Shown: one piece after another, positions 1 to 10,021 of the stretch
Position numbering within the stretch: the stretch's first letter is position 1
Layout of the letters: each line of letters begins with the position of its first letter
From: Perkinsus chesapeaki
Taxonomy: Eukaryota > Perkinsozoa > Perkinsida > Perkinsidae
Direction of reading: 5' to 3'
Assembly: GCA_013115145.1 (NCBI GenBank)
Contig: JAAPAO010000388.1
Coordinates: 1 to 33,832, forward strand
Length of the DNA: 33,832 nt
Notes under the pieces: model-generated
Databases searched by the model: none
Told to the model about the DNA's origin: nothing
Seen by the model: only the letters and a program-made list of their open reading frames with translations
Made by a program: the position numbers and the translations under genes

Positions 1-945
1 GAAACGGAAATGAAACCGCGCTCGCATGAGCGAAGCGAAGTATCACAGATATACAAACGTCATGCATCTACAGCGCTGATACCGTCAGCCTGAGTCAGCG
101 GCTGACTCACACCGCACATGCCCGAGCTAACCGAGTCATAATAAACGAAACGTCGATAATTTGGTAACCAGACTGAACCGGAGCATCTTCAAGCGGCGGC
201 TTGAGCCAGGCTCCCTGCCTCAATCGAGGCCTGTAACCCGGTATCCAGTTATTAATTGCTGTGATGTTACTCTAACGCGTAAATGAGGAGATGAAGACAG
301 TACGATAATCGTACTACGATAGTGGACTATCTTAGAGGCATGAAATGATCTCTAGATTGAACCTTCAGTAGAGTTCATCAGATGGCAACTGCAGGGCGGC
401 GGCCACTAAACCCAGTTAACGCATCCCCTCACGAGCATGTGTGGAGCAAGTCGCATTAGTCTAGAATCTAGAGCGCTACGTCACGTGTAGACAAGGCACC
501 ATGGAGCCATTATGCGGAGCCACTATAGCGGCTATAGTATAGCCTTATCGTGTCACCTTGTATACAGTGCTCCCTCTCCTGCATTCTGTCTATACACGCA
601 TATTCCTAGCTATGAGTGACGTAGGATAAGCTACAGCTTAAATCACTCCTTAATTACAAGGTTTTTATTTTCTCCATCACCCAACCCCTTGGGACTTTGG
701 TTTGTTACCCTACACATGATACCACTCAGCCTTGATGACTATGCCTGCCCAATCCTTCATTGATTGCTCATCCAAGTCTGTTCCATCGATCGATCTTCAT
801 TTCCCGCAATTCTTTCGCTTCGACCCCTGGTGGATCCCGATCTCCCAGCGAAGGTCAAGGCGCACCGTTAGCTCCGGTGTATGAGACTGTGACTCTCTCC
901 GTGCGATGTGATTGAACTTAGTGGACAGTGAACCTATTGTTTGGA
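1..945. other. Intergenic region, no gene recognised
   Basis: I see no exon with a recognisable protein motif here. The stretch holds a short hairpin around 524-545 built from repeated CTATAG units, and a GAGCGAAGCGAAG motif near position 28 that resembles a 12-base motif found later in the window. It probably carries the upstream region of the gene that starts at 946, but I cannot point to a promoter element. Confidence 0.4.
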
Positions 946-1675
946 ATGACATCAAGTCTCTGCTGCCTTCCCGTCTTTATTGGCATTATCCTTGGCTTGG
1001 GAGCCGAGCAACAACAAGCTGGTCTGCGTGGTCTTCGACCCCCAAGAGGTAAGCTGACTGCTAGGGAATTCAGCGCGCCGAACACCGATCTTGTGAAAAC
1101 TCACAGTGTGCCTCGGTACTGGAATATTCATCCTTGCCTTCCCAACCACATCTACATCCGGGTAATATCTCCAAAGTTGATAATGAGTCTTGGTTACTCC
1201 CAAAAGTCTTTTGGGATGTAATATGATTATAACTTGTAACTTATAACCCTCAGGCACAATATCCGCCACAAAGCCTTGCATCTCCAGAATCTCCTTCCGA
1301 ACAGCTGTTTATAGCATATTTGTGGAAATCTGGACGCTCACAGGCGTCCTCTAGAAAAAATTTGGTTTGGGTTCTTACTGCTTCATATGGTGCCTCGCGG
1401 CGGTCAAGACAACGTTGCTGAGGTCTCCATGCCGTTTGTTCAGAGGTCGTCGTGCACTTTCACAGTGAACTTCCGCTACCATACGACACCTTCCATCCTC
1501 ATCGGGGTTGTGTCGAGTTGCAAGGTAATTATCAACTGTTAATTAAACCCAGGAATCCTGTACCCGAACGCCAGAGCGAAGCGTAACTCCGAGGTGATCG
1601 GAATAAGAATGTCACACATTCAGTCGCCTTGATGACGGGCAACTGTCGAAGGTCCAACGCTTATTGACTGACTAG
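946..1675 (+). CDS. Small predicted secreted protein, six exons
   Basis: Not recognised as a known family. The ATG at 946 opens a hydrophobic leader (residues 1-20, CLPVFIGIILGLG core) followed by a polar stretch, so a signal peptide is likely. A phase-consistent model is 946-1052, 1107-1161, 1254-1321, 1344-1524, 1553-1593 and 1624-1675, giving about 167 residues and ending in TAG. Introns would be 54, 92, 22, 28 and 30 nt. The first would be GC-AG (AA|GCTGAC); the nearby canonical GTAAGC site at 1049 puts exon 2 in another frame that stops at 1311. The 22-nt intron could instead be a 37-nt one starting at 1307. Exon 4 (1344-1524) is the most convincing coding stretch. The exact splice pattern is uncertain. 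Confidence 0.5.
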
Positions 1676-2438
1676 ATGCAATGACACAAGAAGATCACAG
1701 TCGAAGCATGACTCTATGTACTCGTGTGAATCGACATCGGCCATTGGCATTCGCTGTACAACTGTTGCCGCTTCTTTTCCTAGTCCTTCCCAAATGAATT
1801 GTCAACACAGTTCTCCCTCCCTTGGCGATCATGCTGATACCGAGTATTAGTCTGTATAAACTGTCAACTTGTGAGGGTTGAACTTGCCCTACGCCGAACT
1901 TGGACTCTCACGATCATCCAACACTCGGCGAGACCTCCTCCGGGTGGTTGTGGGTTGGTTGAAAATCTTCCGCTTGAACGGCAACGCAGCTGACTTGACC
2001 ATCTGCTCGTACAAAGGATGCCTCGAACCTGAAGTTATTCACGGTGATTCAATATTGGTACCTTGACAAGGTAACCTTGTATTTCCTCAACGCGTTCCTA
2101 TTATAACACAAACTGTCGGGTACGGCCCCCCGACCGTCGACACAACTTGTGTGGCACGGAATGGCAAGAGTGTTATGTGGACACAAGTTGTGTCCCCATA
2201 CACTGTTGACACTGTTGCCATTCCGCTTTACAGTTGTACTGCACAACACTGCGTGTTCTTTCACACACAATCGATGACACATACGGAGACGTGACGCGAG
2301 TCGATGAGCGAGTAAGCCGGTTAGATTCGAGCGACAGTGTTTCCTTGGCTTATCTACCACTCTTAAGTTAACTCCAGACCCCTGTGTCTCATCTGTGGGA
2401 GGATTTCTTCCAAAAGGAGGAGTTTAAGATTTCCTCAC
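1676..2438. other. Intergenic region with inverted repeats
   Basis: No coding exon is firmly supported. An open plus-strand stretch at 1878-2066 might be an exon but shows no motif. The stretch contains a 7+1+7 palindrome at 2066-2080 and two interleaved inverted repeats at 2139-2224, listed separately. Confidence 0.4.
2139..2224. repeat. Two interleaved inverted repeats
   Basis: Arms 2139-2152 and 2181-2194 are perfect 14-bp inverted copies. Each arm is itself nearly palindromic around one base (ACACAA-C-TTGTGT and ACACAA-G-TTGTGT). A second pair, 2158-2167 (GGAATGGCAA) and 2215-2224 (TTGCCATTCC), is interleaved with the first, so the two stems cannot form together except as a pseudoknot. 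Confidence 0.8.
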
Positions 2439-3242
2439 ATGAAGTCCACCCTTCCCTTTCTAGAGTGTATCGTTATCGCCATTAATCTTCGGTTAATTTC
2501 GAGCCTATTTGTAAACCGGGACGCTACTGAACTTAAGTACAGGCCTGCCGAGGACGGCGATCTCATGAACGGAGCTCCAATAGCATCGTCTTTGCCGGGG
2601 ACCCGCAAGTTCGTTGCCATCGACAACAGTGTCAGACCAGAATTCGTAGGAGCAGCATGAGCATCCGTCGTGAACGGCGATCCCATTCTCAGAGAGTGGT
2701 TGCATTCGTGGAGTTTGTGGGGGATCAGGAGCCACCAGACTACATCCTACGAAAACTGTCGGTTAATCTACCTACTGCGAGCGATAGTTACGCCCGTCTA
2801 CTCAGATCCGGTGCGGAGAAGCGTAAAAAGTTTTTTAAGATTGCTGAGGTGTTCGTCGCGAAACCCTGGAGGGGGCGGGGGGTTGGGTCCATAATGCTAC
2901 CACAAGCCCTCAAATGGGTAGGCCAACAGTAGACCTTGCCAGGCTGGATTTATCCGCTATCAGATTAAATCGGAGAACTCTGGCACCGCTGCAGTCTACC
3001 TCAGTGTCAAACCAGGAAATAAGAATGCAATCAAATTATATAAGAAAACTAACTTCACTCTTCTGTCTACCGGTAGAGTCGTTGAGGTCACTTCTCCGCT
3101 CGGAACGGACCGTTTCCAAATTGTCATTATACAATGCAACCGTTGCTCATCAGGTTCCCTGCAGACTCAGGTTTTCCTGTACAAGTATTCGGATTCCAAT
3201 GGCACCGAGACACTTTCACAGGGATCGCAAGAGCATGATTGA
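2439..3242 (+). CDS. GNAT-family N-acetyltransferase
   Basis: Three exons fit: 2439-2645, 2693-2917 and 2943-3242 (about 243 residues, stop TGA). Introns are 47 nt (GTAGGA..TCTCAG) and 25 nt (GTAGGC..GCCAG), both phase 0. Exon 2 carries GNAT motif A, RGRGVGSIMLPQALKW, the acetyl-CoA pyrophosphate loop and following helix. Exon 3 carries motif B with the typical PGNKNAIKLYKKTNF, where the conserved Asn and Tyr near the active site can be seen. The two motifs lie in different frames and join cleanly only if the 25-nt intron is removed. Family knowledge: GNAT enzymes move acetyl from acetyl-CoA to an amine. Substrate is unknown. The start codon and the hydrophobic N-terminal 30 residues are less certain, and an upstream exon is possible. 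The next gene points the other way (tail to tail). Confidence 0.78.
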
Positions 3243-3474
3243 GGAACGATGTCAGTCTATTTTTGCTCCTGATTTATATTAACACTCGACTGCTCGACTT
3301 GAGTTGCCACAGATACCTTCATCAGGGTTGTGAGATCCACTAGTATAGACCGCACAGTGCTTTGCGAAACGAGCGCTTTTTCACGATGAGAACTTCACTC
3401 TTTGAGTGGCTAGAGGGTCAACTTGATGGAACTCAAAAGACTGATGATTGGAAACCGTTTTACTAATTAAATTG

Positions 3475-4650
3475 TCATGCTGCCGGGACCTCCTCTCGGC
3501 AAATTTCTTCGAGTATCTTTTGCGCGCTGTTCCTACTAGCCGTCGTAATGCCGATGAGGCCAGCTCTGACTGTGTGGTCCAAGGTGTAACGAAGATTTAC
3601 AACTGAAACGGGAGAGAAGATATCTAAGGAGGGCGACTGATTTGACGAACGTTCATCAAGGAGACTAGCGATTTCCTCTTCATCCAGTTCATCCCACAAA
3701 CTTGCACAATTGACCCCTAACAAAGGTGCATTTTGAACCGTTCATCGGAGTTTGGGGTTGGTACTTATATAAAGATATCTGTTCTCTCGATCAGGCTGTG
3801 GCCCGCCAACCTTCGCGGGAACGCTGTGCAGAAGATCTCTACACTCCTTTGGGAACGAGACTTCTAAAAAGGTAGACACGTACTTGGAGACTCAACAGTA
3901 AGAATGAGTTCACCTTCTTCCCCGACCGAACAAAGGTTGATCACAACGGAAGACTCAACGCCTCCTTCTAGTAGTCTTCCGGCACCTTTGAGGGATAAAG
4001 ATAACCAACCTACAGGCTTGGTAGCCGTTTACCAGCTTACCGTGAGCTTTGATTGCCGCCTCTAGCAGAGACCACCCGACTTCTGGGTTAATTCGCCGAG
4101 CCTGCAAACGCGGCAGCATAATGCTATCGGAGACAGTGCCTCACTGGCATTAGGGAGACGAGCCCCAGCAGTTTCCTGCTCTGATCAGTCCACGCTGCCA
4201 AGTTAGGATGGAGCAAGTTACAGTTGACCATCTGGTCTACTGCTTCGCTTGCTTTTGGAGGACTGCAGCTCACCAATGACCTGAGCGGCTTTACCGTAGC
4301 AAACTGAAGTGGACGTACTGAAGGGTGCCGAAGAGCCAAGAGGATAGTATCCTTGTTCTTGCTTGCATTAGCTCCGATAGTGCATTCTTATCCCGGAATG
4401 ACCTGAGGCATTTCGAAGTCGAACGTTCAACCTGGGGCCCGGGTTACCGTGGGAGCTTCAGCCTCACACCGACTGACCCTTCTAGAGATGATACGTCTGA
4501 GAACATATCCCGCAGAGTGGAGTTGGCGAATGAAGCTACGGCAGATGGGAGAATATACGGACCTGAGGGAGCATTCGCTCGGACCAGGTAGCCATTGAGG
4601 AACTTAAGGTACTTCACGAATGAATGAATATTTCCTATCGAGAGCTCCAT
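3475..4650 (-). CDS. Unrecognised protein, seven exons, about 310 residues
   Basis: I do not recognise the family. On the minus strand a phase-perfect model runs 4650-4448, 4402-4295, 4262-4145, 4101-4041, 3985-3884, 3863-3765 and 3716-3475 (stop TGA), 310 residues in all. Introns are 45, 32, 43, 55, 20 and 48 nt, all GT-AG. The 20-nt intron (3864-3883, GTACGT..TTTTTAG) has strong borders. A 31-nt version of the fourth intron is also in frame and would add eight residues. The sequence is mostly amphipathic helix-like (for example WSLLEAAIKAH and LDEEEIASLLDERSS), with no membrane segment. It might be a helical-repeat protein, but that is a guess. The neighbour at 4772 reads in the same direction, 121 bases upstream. 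Confidence 0.6.
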
Positions 4651-4771
4651 TCCTCCTGTTCACTAAAGGAATTCTGGGATTCAGAATCGATCCTAGAATC
4701 GCATCTTACGGCCATAAAACGTTTATTCAACGACTCCATTGTATCTCAACACGAGGAACCCTTTACGGTCA

Positions 4772-5480
4772 TCATATATCTACGAGGCCAGGTGACTCCC
4801 TGACGGAGCCAACGTACCAGCCTTTTGCGTAGGTTTTAATACCGATTGAAGGAAGTGAGGAGAGACAAACTACCCCACCGAATGACTTACATCTAATATC
4901 AACTATAATGAAGCGATCTGCGGTCCAGCTGAGGGCATAGGATATCGAATCGAGATCCTGCACAATGGTTTCTGCGCGCGGAGGCGATTTGCCAGCTCGA
5001 CAACTAGCGAAGCACTGAAAGACAAACGCGTGTTACATCGAAGAGTTCGTTGTGATACTTCATCCAGCTTGTGGCTGAGAACCAAATGCTCTGCATAGTG
5101 CGGTGATCGGGTGACCGAAGCGTCCATAGACATACTGTGGGAGACGGCAACCATGTCGACAAGCAATGGCAAGAAGCCTCAGCTAGGAGGACTAATGCTA
5201 AGTCAAAGAAGAGTTAATGTTAGTCTATAATACCGTAACAACGCAGCTTTCATTCTTTCGATCGATATCTTGAGTAACCCTCTCCGGTCCACGACGACCT
5301 CTACGTTACTCTGGACTGAGAGGTACACAATCAACTGGGCTCCTACAATTCCTCCATCAGATTTTCTCCCGCTGATGACGGATTCCCGCGCAGGTATTTC
5401 ACAAGTGTAAACTGCCTTGCATAAACTCACTTCACCCAGTCAAGGGATCCACTCGGTTAAACCAAGTCAGTTGGCTGCTA
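4772..5480 (-). CDS. Unrecognised spliced gene, 5' end unresolved
   Basis: Two 3' exons are clear: 5014-4891, encoding a stretch with AETIVQDLDSISYALSW and TADRFIIVDIR, and 4821-4772 ending WYVGSVRESPGLVDI then TGA. The intron between them is 69 nt (GTAAGT..AAAAG). The intron upstream of 5014 is either 44 nt (5015-5058) or 22 nt (5015-5036), depending on which frame the previous exon uses. Farther upstream a stretch with SDGGIVGAQLIVYLSVQS (around 5371-5210) reads well and follows a GTGAGT..ATCAG intron. The join between these parts has two in-frame solutions and I could not choose. No known domain was recognised. Confidence 0.45.
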
Positions 5481-5981
5481 GTGAAGAGAGGCCTACAAAG
5501 AGTTAACGAATTCTCCAAAGCTCCTGACCATAATGGTTTGTATTATATATCAATATGGTGATTCACGCCATTGATATCTATGGAGATGCACCTGGCTTTC
5601 GCGTAAAACTGTTTCACGCCAGTGTAAAACCGCATGAAGCTTTACATAACACAGGTGCATCTCCTATGTACGTATATTGTATGTAAATCATTCTCTACAT
5701 TTAGTGAACATATATATTACTATCTAGTCTGGTTAGTCACATTATATGAAAAATACCCTCCTTAAGACACAGCTGTAACAACTCAAATGCCTCCAAATAC
5801 CTGTCTGGACACTAGATGGTGATTCTCGTATATAAATGAATCGTAGAAAAATGTTGGTATCACAGAACGCTGTCTGACGCGTTCAAATCGGTTGAGCTCA
5901 GAATGGTAGAAATAGTGAACTATACTGAGAAAGAATTGTCAACCGTTTACGTGATATTTACAGAGCAGCAGTAATGGCAGT
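5481..5981. other. Intergenic region with hairpins
   Basis: No coding exon seen. The stretch holds the two inverted repeats at 5547-5664 and AT-rich sequence downstream of the FUSC gene, which ends at 5982 on the minus strand. Confidence 0.5.
5547..5664. repeat. Two neighbouring inverted repeats, MITE-like
   Basis: The first pair has 8-bp arms, ATATCAAT at 5547-5554 and ATTGATAT at 5570-5577. The second has perfect 13-bp arms, GGAGATGCACCTG at 5582-5594 and CAGGTGCATCTCC at 5652-5664, around a 57-nt centre that contains a degenerate direct repeat (GTAAAACTG / GTGTAAAAC). Size and form resemble a very small non-autonomous inverted-repeat element. No target-site duplication is obvious. Confidence 0.7.
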
Positions 5982-8686
5982 TTAATCAGAGGACTCGGTC
6001 ATTGAGGAGTACGACTCGACGCTGGTCATGTCTTCTGACTCACCAACAAGTGCCGGACGAGATTTGTTTTTCTCAGCAGCGTCGATAGCAGCTAAAGTGG
6101 TAAGCTCGCCAGCGGACGGCTCACGGTGAAGCAGGGAACCCTCGAGATTGTTCCACTTCTCCGCGAACTTGCCCAAGGCATAGAAAGTGTGATAGAGTTC
6201 GAAGCACTGCTCCGTCCTGAGCGATGCGGGAATGTCGCCTCTTTCAAGCATCGCCGCAACAAAGCGCTCTCTGATATCGAGGAACTTGTCGATGAACTGC
6301 TGAATAGTAACATGGACATCATCCGGCATACCCTCAAGATCATCAACTTCATTCTGAGATGCAAGCCTCTCGGAAATGCGAGTGGCAGAGACCCTCAGCG
6401 CTTCAGAGAACTCGGCGATCTTCTCCCACATTGGGTGCAATATTCTAGCAAACCTGTTGTAGGACTCGGTGTCGCTGAGGATGGGGTGGCTGACCAGAGA
6501 AGTGACCAGAGCAGAGTTGTACAGGTTAATGCTGTAGGTTAAAACAGTCTTGATGGCCTCTTGGTTTCTAAGAACCTCCTTGCTGACCTTCGGCACGGCA
6601 TGGGGAATCTTGCTGTATACGATGACCTCGGGCTTCGCATCGGCGGCGAGGGCATGCATTCTGACGATGTTCTGGAACACGCTTGTGTCCAGTATGTCTT
6701 CCTCGGCGTACATAGCACCGCTCGATTGAGTGACGAACTTGCCGGCAACTGTGTCGGATAAGCCGCTCTTGGTACGAACCATGTCATCCAAGGATTTGCT
6801 AACTTTTTTAGATATCTTCAACATAGTCTCCGCCGACAACTTATTAAGCTTCTTGCAAGCCATATCCGGGAAGAAGGTCGCAGCTATGAAGGACGTGGCC
6901 AAAGTGCCACCGAAGGTGAAGATAAATCTCCACCCGGCCTGCTTGAGCATCACATCATCGCTCAGAGGCGCTTGGACTGATGTGAAACCGACAATATGCC
7001 AAGTCAGGGAGTACATCCAACCAGCGTACCAGATAGGTTCGTATAAGCTGACCAACTTGGCGCTGAACATGAGCAACAGGAGCTCACAGAACCAAGCAGG
7101 TTTATTGTGGGGGTTGATGGCAACGCACGCAAGAGCCATACAAGCGCCGAGGAAGGTACCAATGATACGATAGTTGCCCTTGACAAGAGTGGCACCCGCA
7201 GTCGGCATGAAACAGACAAATGTAGGAATAATAGACCAGAAACCATGGAAGGCTACGTTGTTGCTGTAGGCGGTGCCGATGACCAAAGGAAAGGCTATGA
7301 TGAAGTAACAGACCTGCTGACGGATAGCATACTGATATCTATCCCAGAAGGAGTAGGTGCCCTCATTGTCCAACCAGAAGGGCTTCTTCCACCAATTCAC
7401 CGCGGCCTTCCATATCTTCTTTGAGATGCGGACGGTAGCCATTCCGGCAGTTTCCTGACACAACAAGTCCGTTAAACATCAACTCGACTATTATTGTCAC
7501 TTACTTGACTTTGCAGCTTCTTCTGCTTTGTTTCCTCAATCACCTCTTCCACAAGGGCCTTGCGGAAGTTCTCGGTCAAAATGGCCACATAAAGCATTGT
7601 GCCCACAGCATAATGGAACCTCAGCAGCTCGGCAGCAGAAGGGAACTGAGTGTGACCACGAGCGCACTCTGCGTTGCTCTCAGCAATACACTCAAGCAAG
7701 TATTCTTGGCAATGCTTGGCCTGTTCGCTCAAATCATAGCTGGAGGCTTCGGCCTTGCCATTTGCACAGTCCCGTAGGACCTGGGATACCGTAATGCGCA
7801 GATTACTGAAATCGGCGCAAAACGGTTTCCAAACATACTTGATCATCCCTTCGCTGAACTCGCCCTCGGACAAGCAATCACGTAGTGACGCAAGTTCGCT
7901 TGTTATGGTGAAAGCGGTAGCCTGGACCTTCGGGGGGAGCGGTATATTCACCAGCTTCTCCACAGCTTGCTCAAGATCCTTATGATAGGCCTCAGCGACA
8001 TCCGCACCCATGTTGACGTCAGGGAATCTCCCGCTCTCCTGCTCGAAGACGTTGGCAGCCGCGTCGGCGAAGGCTGAGATTGGCCCCGGCCCAGAGTGCG
8101 GAAGGAGCTTGGTGACCTTCAGTATCGTAACCACGGAACACATAACGACGAAGCCGAAGGTAGCCCAGGTGCCCGCTGCCGCTAGGGCCACATAGACGTT
8201 TCCAGGAGGGTAGAACATGGCTCCCAAAGTGCCAGTAACAAAGATACCCTCTGGCATGATCCAATCTCTGAGTTTGTTATTCATAGGCTTGAATGCCAGT
8301 GACCAAAACCATGCTTCTGGGAGCCAGAGGAGGAACGACCAAACACGGTTCCATTGGCCTGGATCAGCGGCATCAGCGATGACATGGACCAAACATGCGT
8401 TGGCGATACCAATCCACAGACCGAGAACTCCCTTCACAGACATCTTGATGAGCACCTCCCAATTCAGCATAAGCATCGTAGAGCAATACGGCCCGAGGAA
8501 CTGACACGAGAAATCCAATCAATAGCCAAAGAGGGAAGAAAGGCTTACCCCGATAGCAGCATACAGAGGATTCTTCAATGGATTAAAGAAGTACGGGAAA
8601 GAGGCTATTGCCGCACATAGCATGGCAAAGAATGCCGTCCAAAGCTTATAGGCCGACACCGACGCTTGCGGCTTTGGGTAAGGCAT
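5982..8686 (-). CDS. FUSC-type (aromatic acid exporter-like) multi-pass membrane protein
   Basis: Three exons: 8686-8549, 8500-7505 and 7454-5982, separated by 48-nt and 50-nt GT-AG introns, both phase 0. The product is 868 residues and stops with TAA. Two membrane modules are visible. The first, in residues 14-200, includes LWTAFFAMLCAAIASF and ATFGFVVMCSVVTIL. The second starts near residue 400 and has PLVIGTAYS, FWSIIPTFVCFMPTAG and YRIIGTFLGACMALAC, typical of the FUSC fold. Each module has about six helices and is followed by a long soluble helical region. Known for the family: FUSC proteins resemble bacterial aromatic-acid and fusaric-acid exporters. The substrate here is unknown. The acidic Ser-rich tail (ESEDMTSVESYSSM) could be phosphorylated. 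Membrane location is an inference from hydrophobicity. Confidence 0.82.
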
Positions 8687-9021
8687 GCTTTATATTACTT
8701 TACTGAATAACAAAACCTCAACACATTCCCGTTCGCTATAGAACTCTGTTCTCTTGGGGAAATACAACACAAACAGACGGCGGCGGCGGCTTAGCTTCGG
8801 CGCGCAGACGAGCAAGCTAACTGAAATGGAACCTGGCAGCATCGAGCAACTCTAATATTGAAATAGCCATCTCCGAATACACAGTGATACAGGCAGCAAG
8901 AGCGTGTTATTGGGGAGAACAATACAAGGCCCCCAAACGGTCACATTGATAGAAGTCACGGAATAGCTTTAATCACAAAACAGCTTTCGGCATACTAGAA
9001 AATGCGCGCGCTAAAAAATCT

Positions 9022-9097
9022 TCCGACACAGCCGAGTGGTAGAGCACTCGACAAAAGATCAAAGCATCCAGGTTCGATGCCACCATCAGACATTTTT
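9022..9097 (+). ncRNA. tRNA-like sequence, possibly a decayed tRNA
   Basis: It has an A-box-like stretch AGCCGAGTGGTAGAGC at 9030-9045, a near-consensus B box GGTTCGATGCC at 9071-9081, tRNA-like spacing between them, and a run of five T at 9093-9097 that could end Pol III transcription. The cloverleaf is poor: the D stem has mismatches, and the T-arm region pairs best as GCATC-CAGGTTC-GATGC, with the loop out of register. I could not assign an anticodon. It may be a pseudogene or a tRNA-derived repeat. Confidence 0.3.
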
Positions 9098-9779
9098 AAA
9101 TTCACCGCGACTATTGGCAACCGTGTTAACCGCCCTAAACAAAATATAAGCAAGCTTACCAACGATCCTCTAGTGGTCAGTTTCAATACGGCTGAAGCGG
9201 AATGATCTTCTCAGAAAGACACTGGCAGTGTGTTTTATACAACTACTCAAAAGCTGCAAAATGGTCGCTAAGAACCGCGTGATGTTCTCCGACGTGCAAA
9301 CTCACAGTGCGATGTCTAGGTCGTCTAGCTCAACAAATAGCGTTTCCACGCTCCTTTCTTTACTCAGAGAGAGCAATTCCAATAGATATGATTGACGCCT
9401 TGCCCTTGCCCTCCTTAGTGGAGGAGGGAGGCCTTAACTAGCGCAACACTGCTCTGCACTGCTGCAAACACCTCAGTCTACAATCTCTCTAAAAGGATTG
9501 TGAAGGCCAATAACAACAACCTTCTTAATAGACAGACGAGAAGGTTTACGAAAGCGACGCCGACGTCCCATCCAAAGTGACGCTGCTATATTATACAGAA
9601 GAACTACGGTATGCACGCATGCGCAAGACCGTTTATATAGAACAAAGAAGTCCAAGGCTACTGCGTCCAACTCCTTTGTTTGTGCCAAACTACTTATGGC
9701 GACAGTAATGTCATAGCCGAGAACGACAAAGATATTGAAATAAATGGGACAATGTTATAGGAATTATTATCCTTCATAA

Positions 9780-9943
9780 ACGGGAAAACAACAGCACCAA
9801 CAGATTTTCGCTCGGGTAGCAGCTAGTCTCCAAGCTGGACCACTAGCTTATGGCTCAGGCGTCCAGGACTTGGCAGTGGTATTGCTCTCTCTCGAGCGAA
9901 TATCCATTTGGAAATCGGCTTCTTGTGGAGCACGGTCGACCCT
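9780..9943 (+). CDS. Possible isolated exon
   Basis: An open frame with protein-like content (for example VQDLAVVLLSLERISIWK) follows a TAA at 9777 and ends at a plausible splice donor, CCCT|GTAAAT. I found no partner exon or start codon, and no domain is recognised. It is listed only so the region is not taken as empty. Confidence 0.22.
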
Positions 9944-10021
9944 GTAAATGCTGTCGGCCAACTGTAAATAGCATTCGTATCTGTGAAAGTGAAATCCCTT
10001 TCGAAACCACTTTCGGTGGAC

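Larger units (their letters stand above)
8687..10021. other. Mostly noncoding region
   Basis: No complete gene was resolved. The stretch carries the upstream DNA of the FUSC gene, a tRNA-like sequence at 9022-9097 and one possible plus-strand exon at 9780-9943. Codon-like signal elsewhere is weak. Confidence 0.4.
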
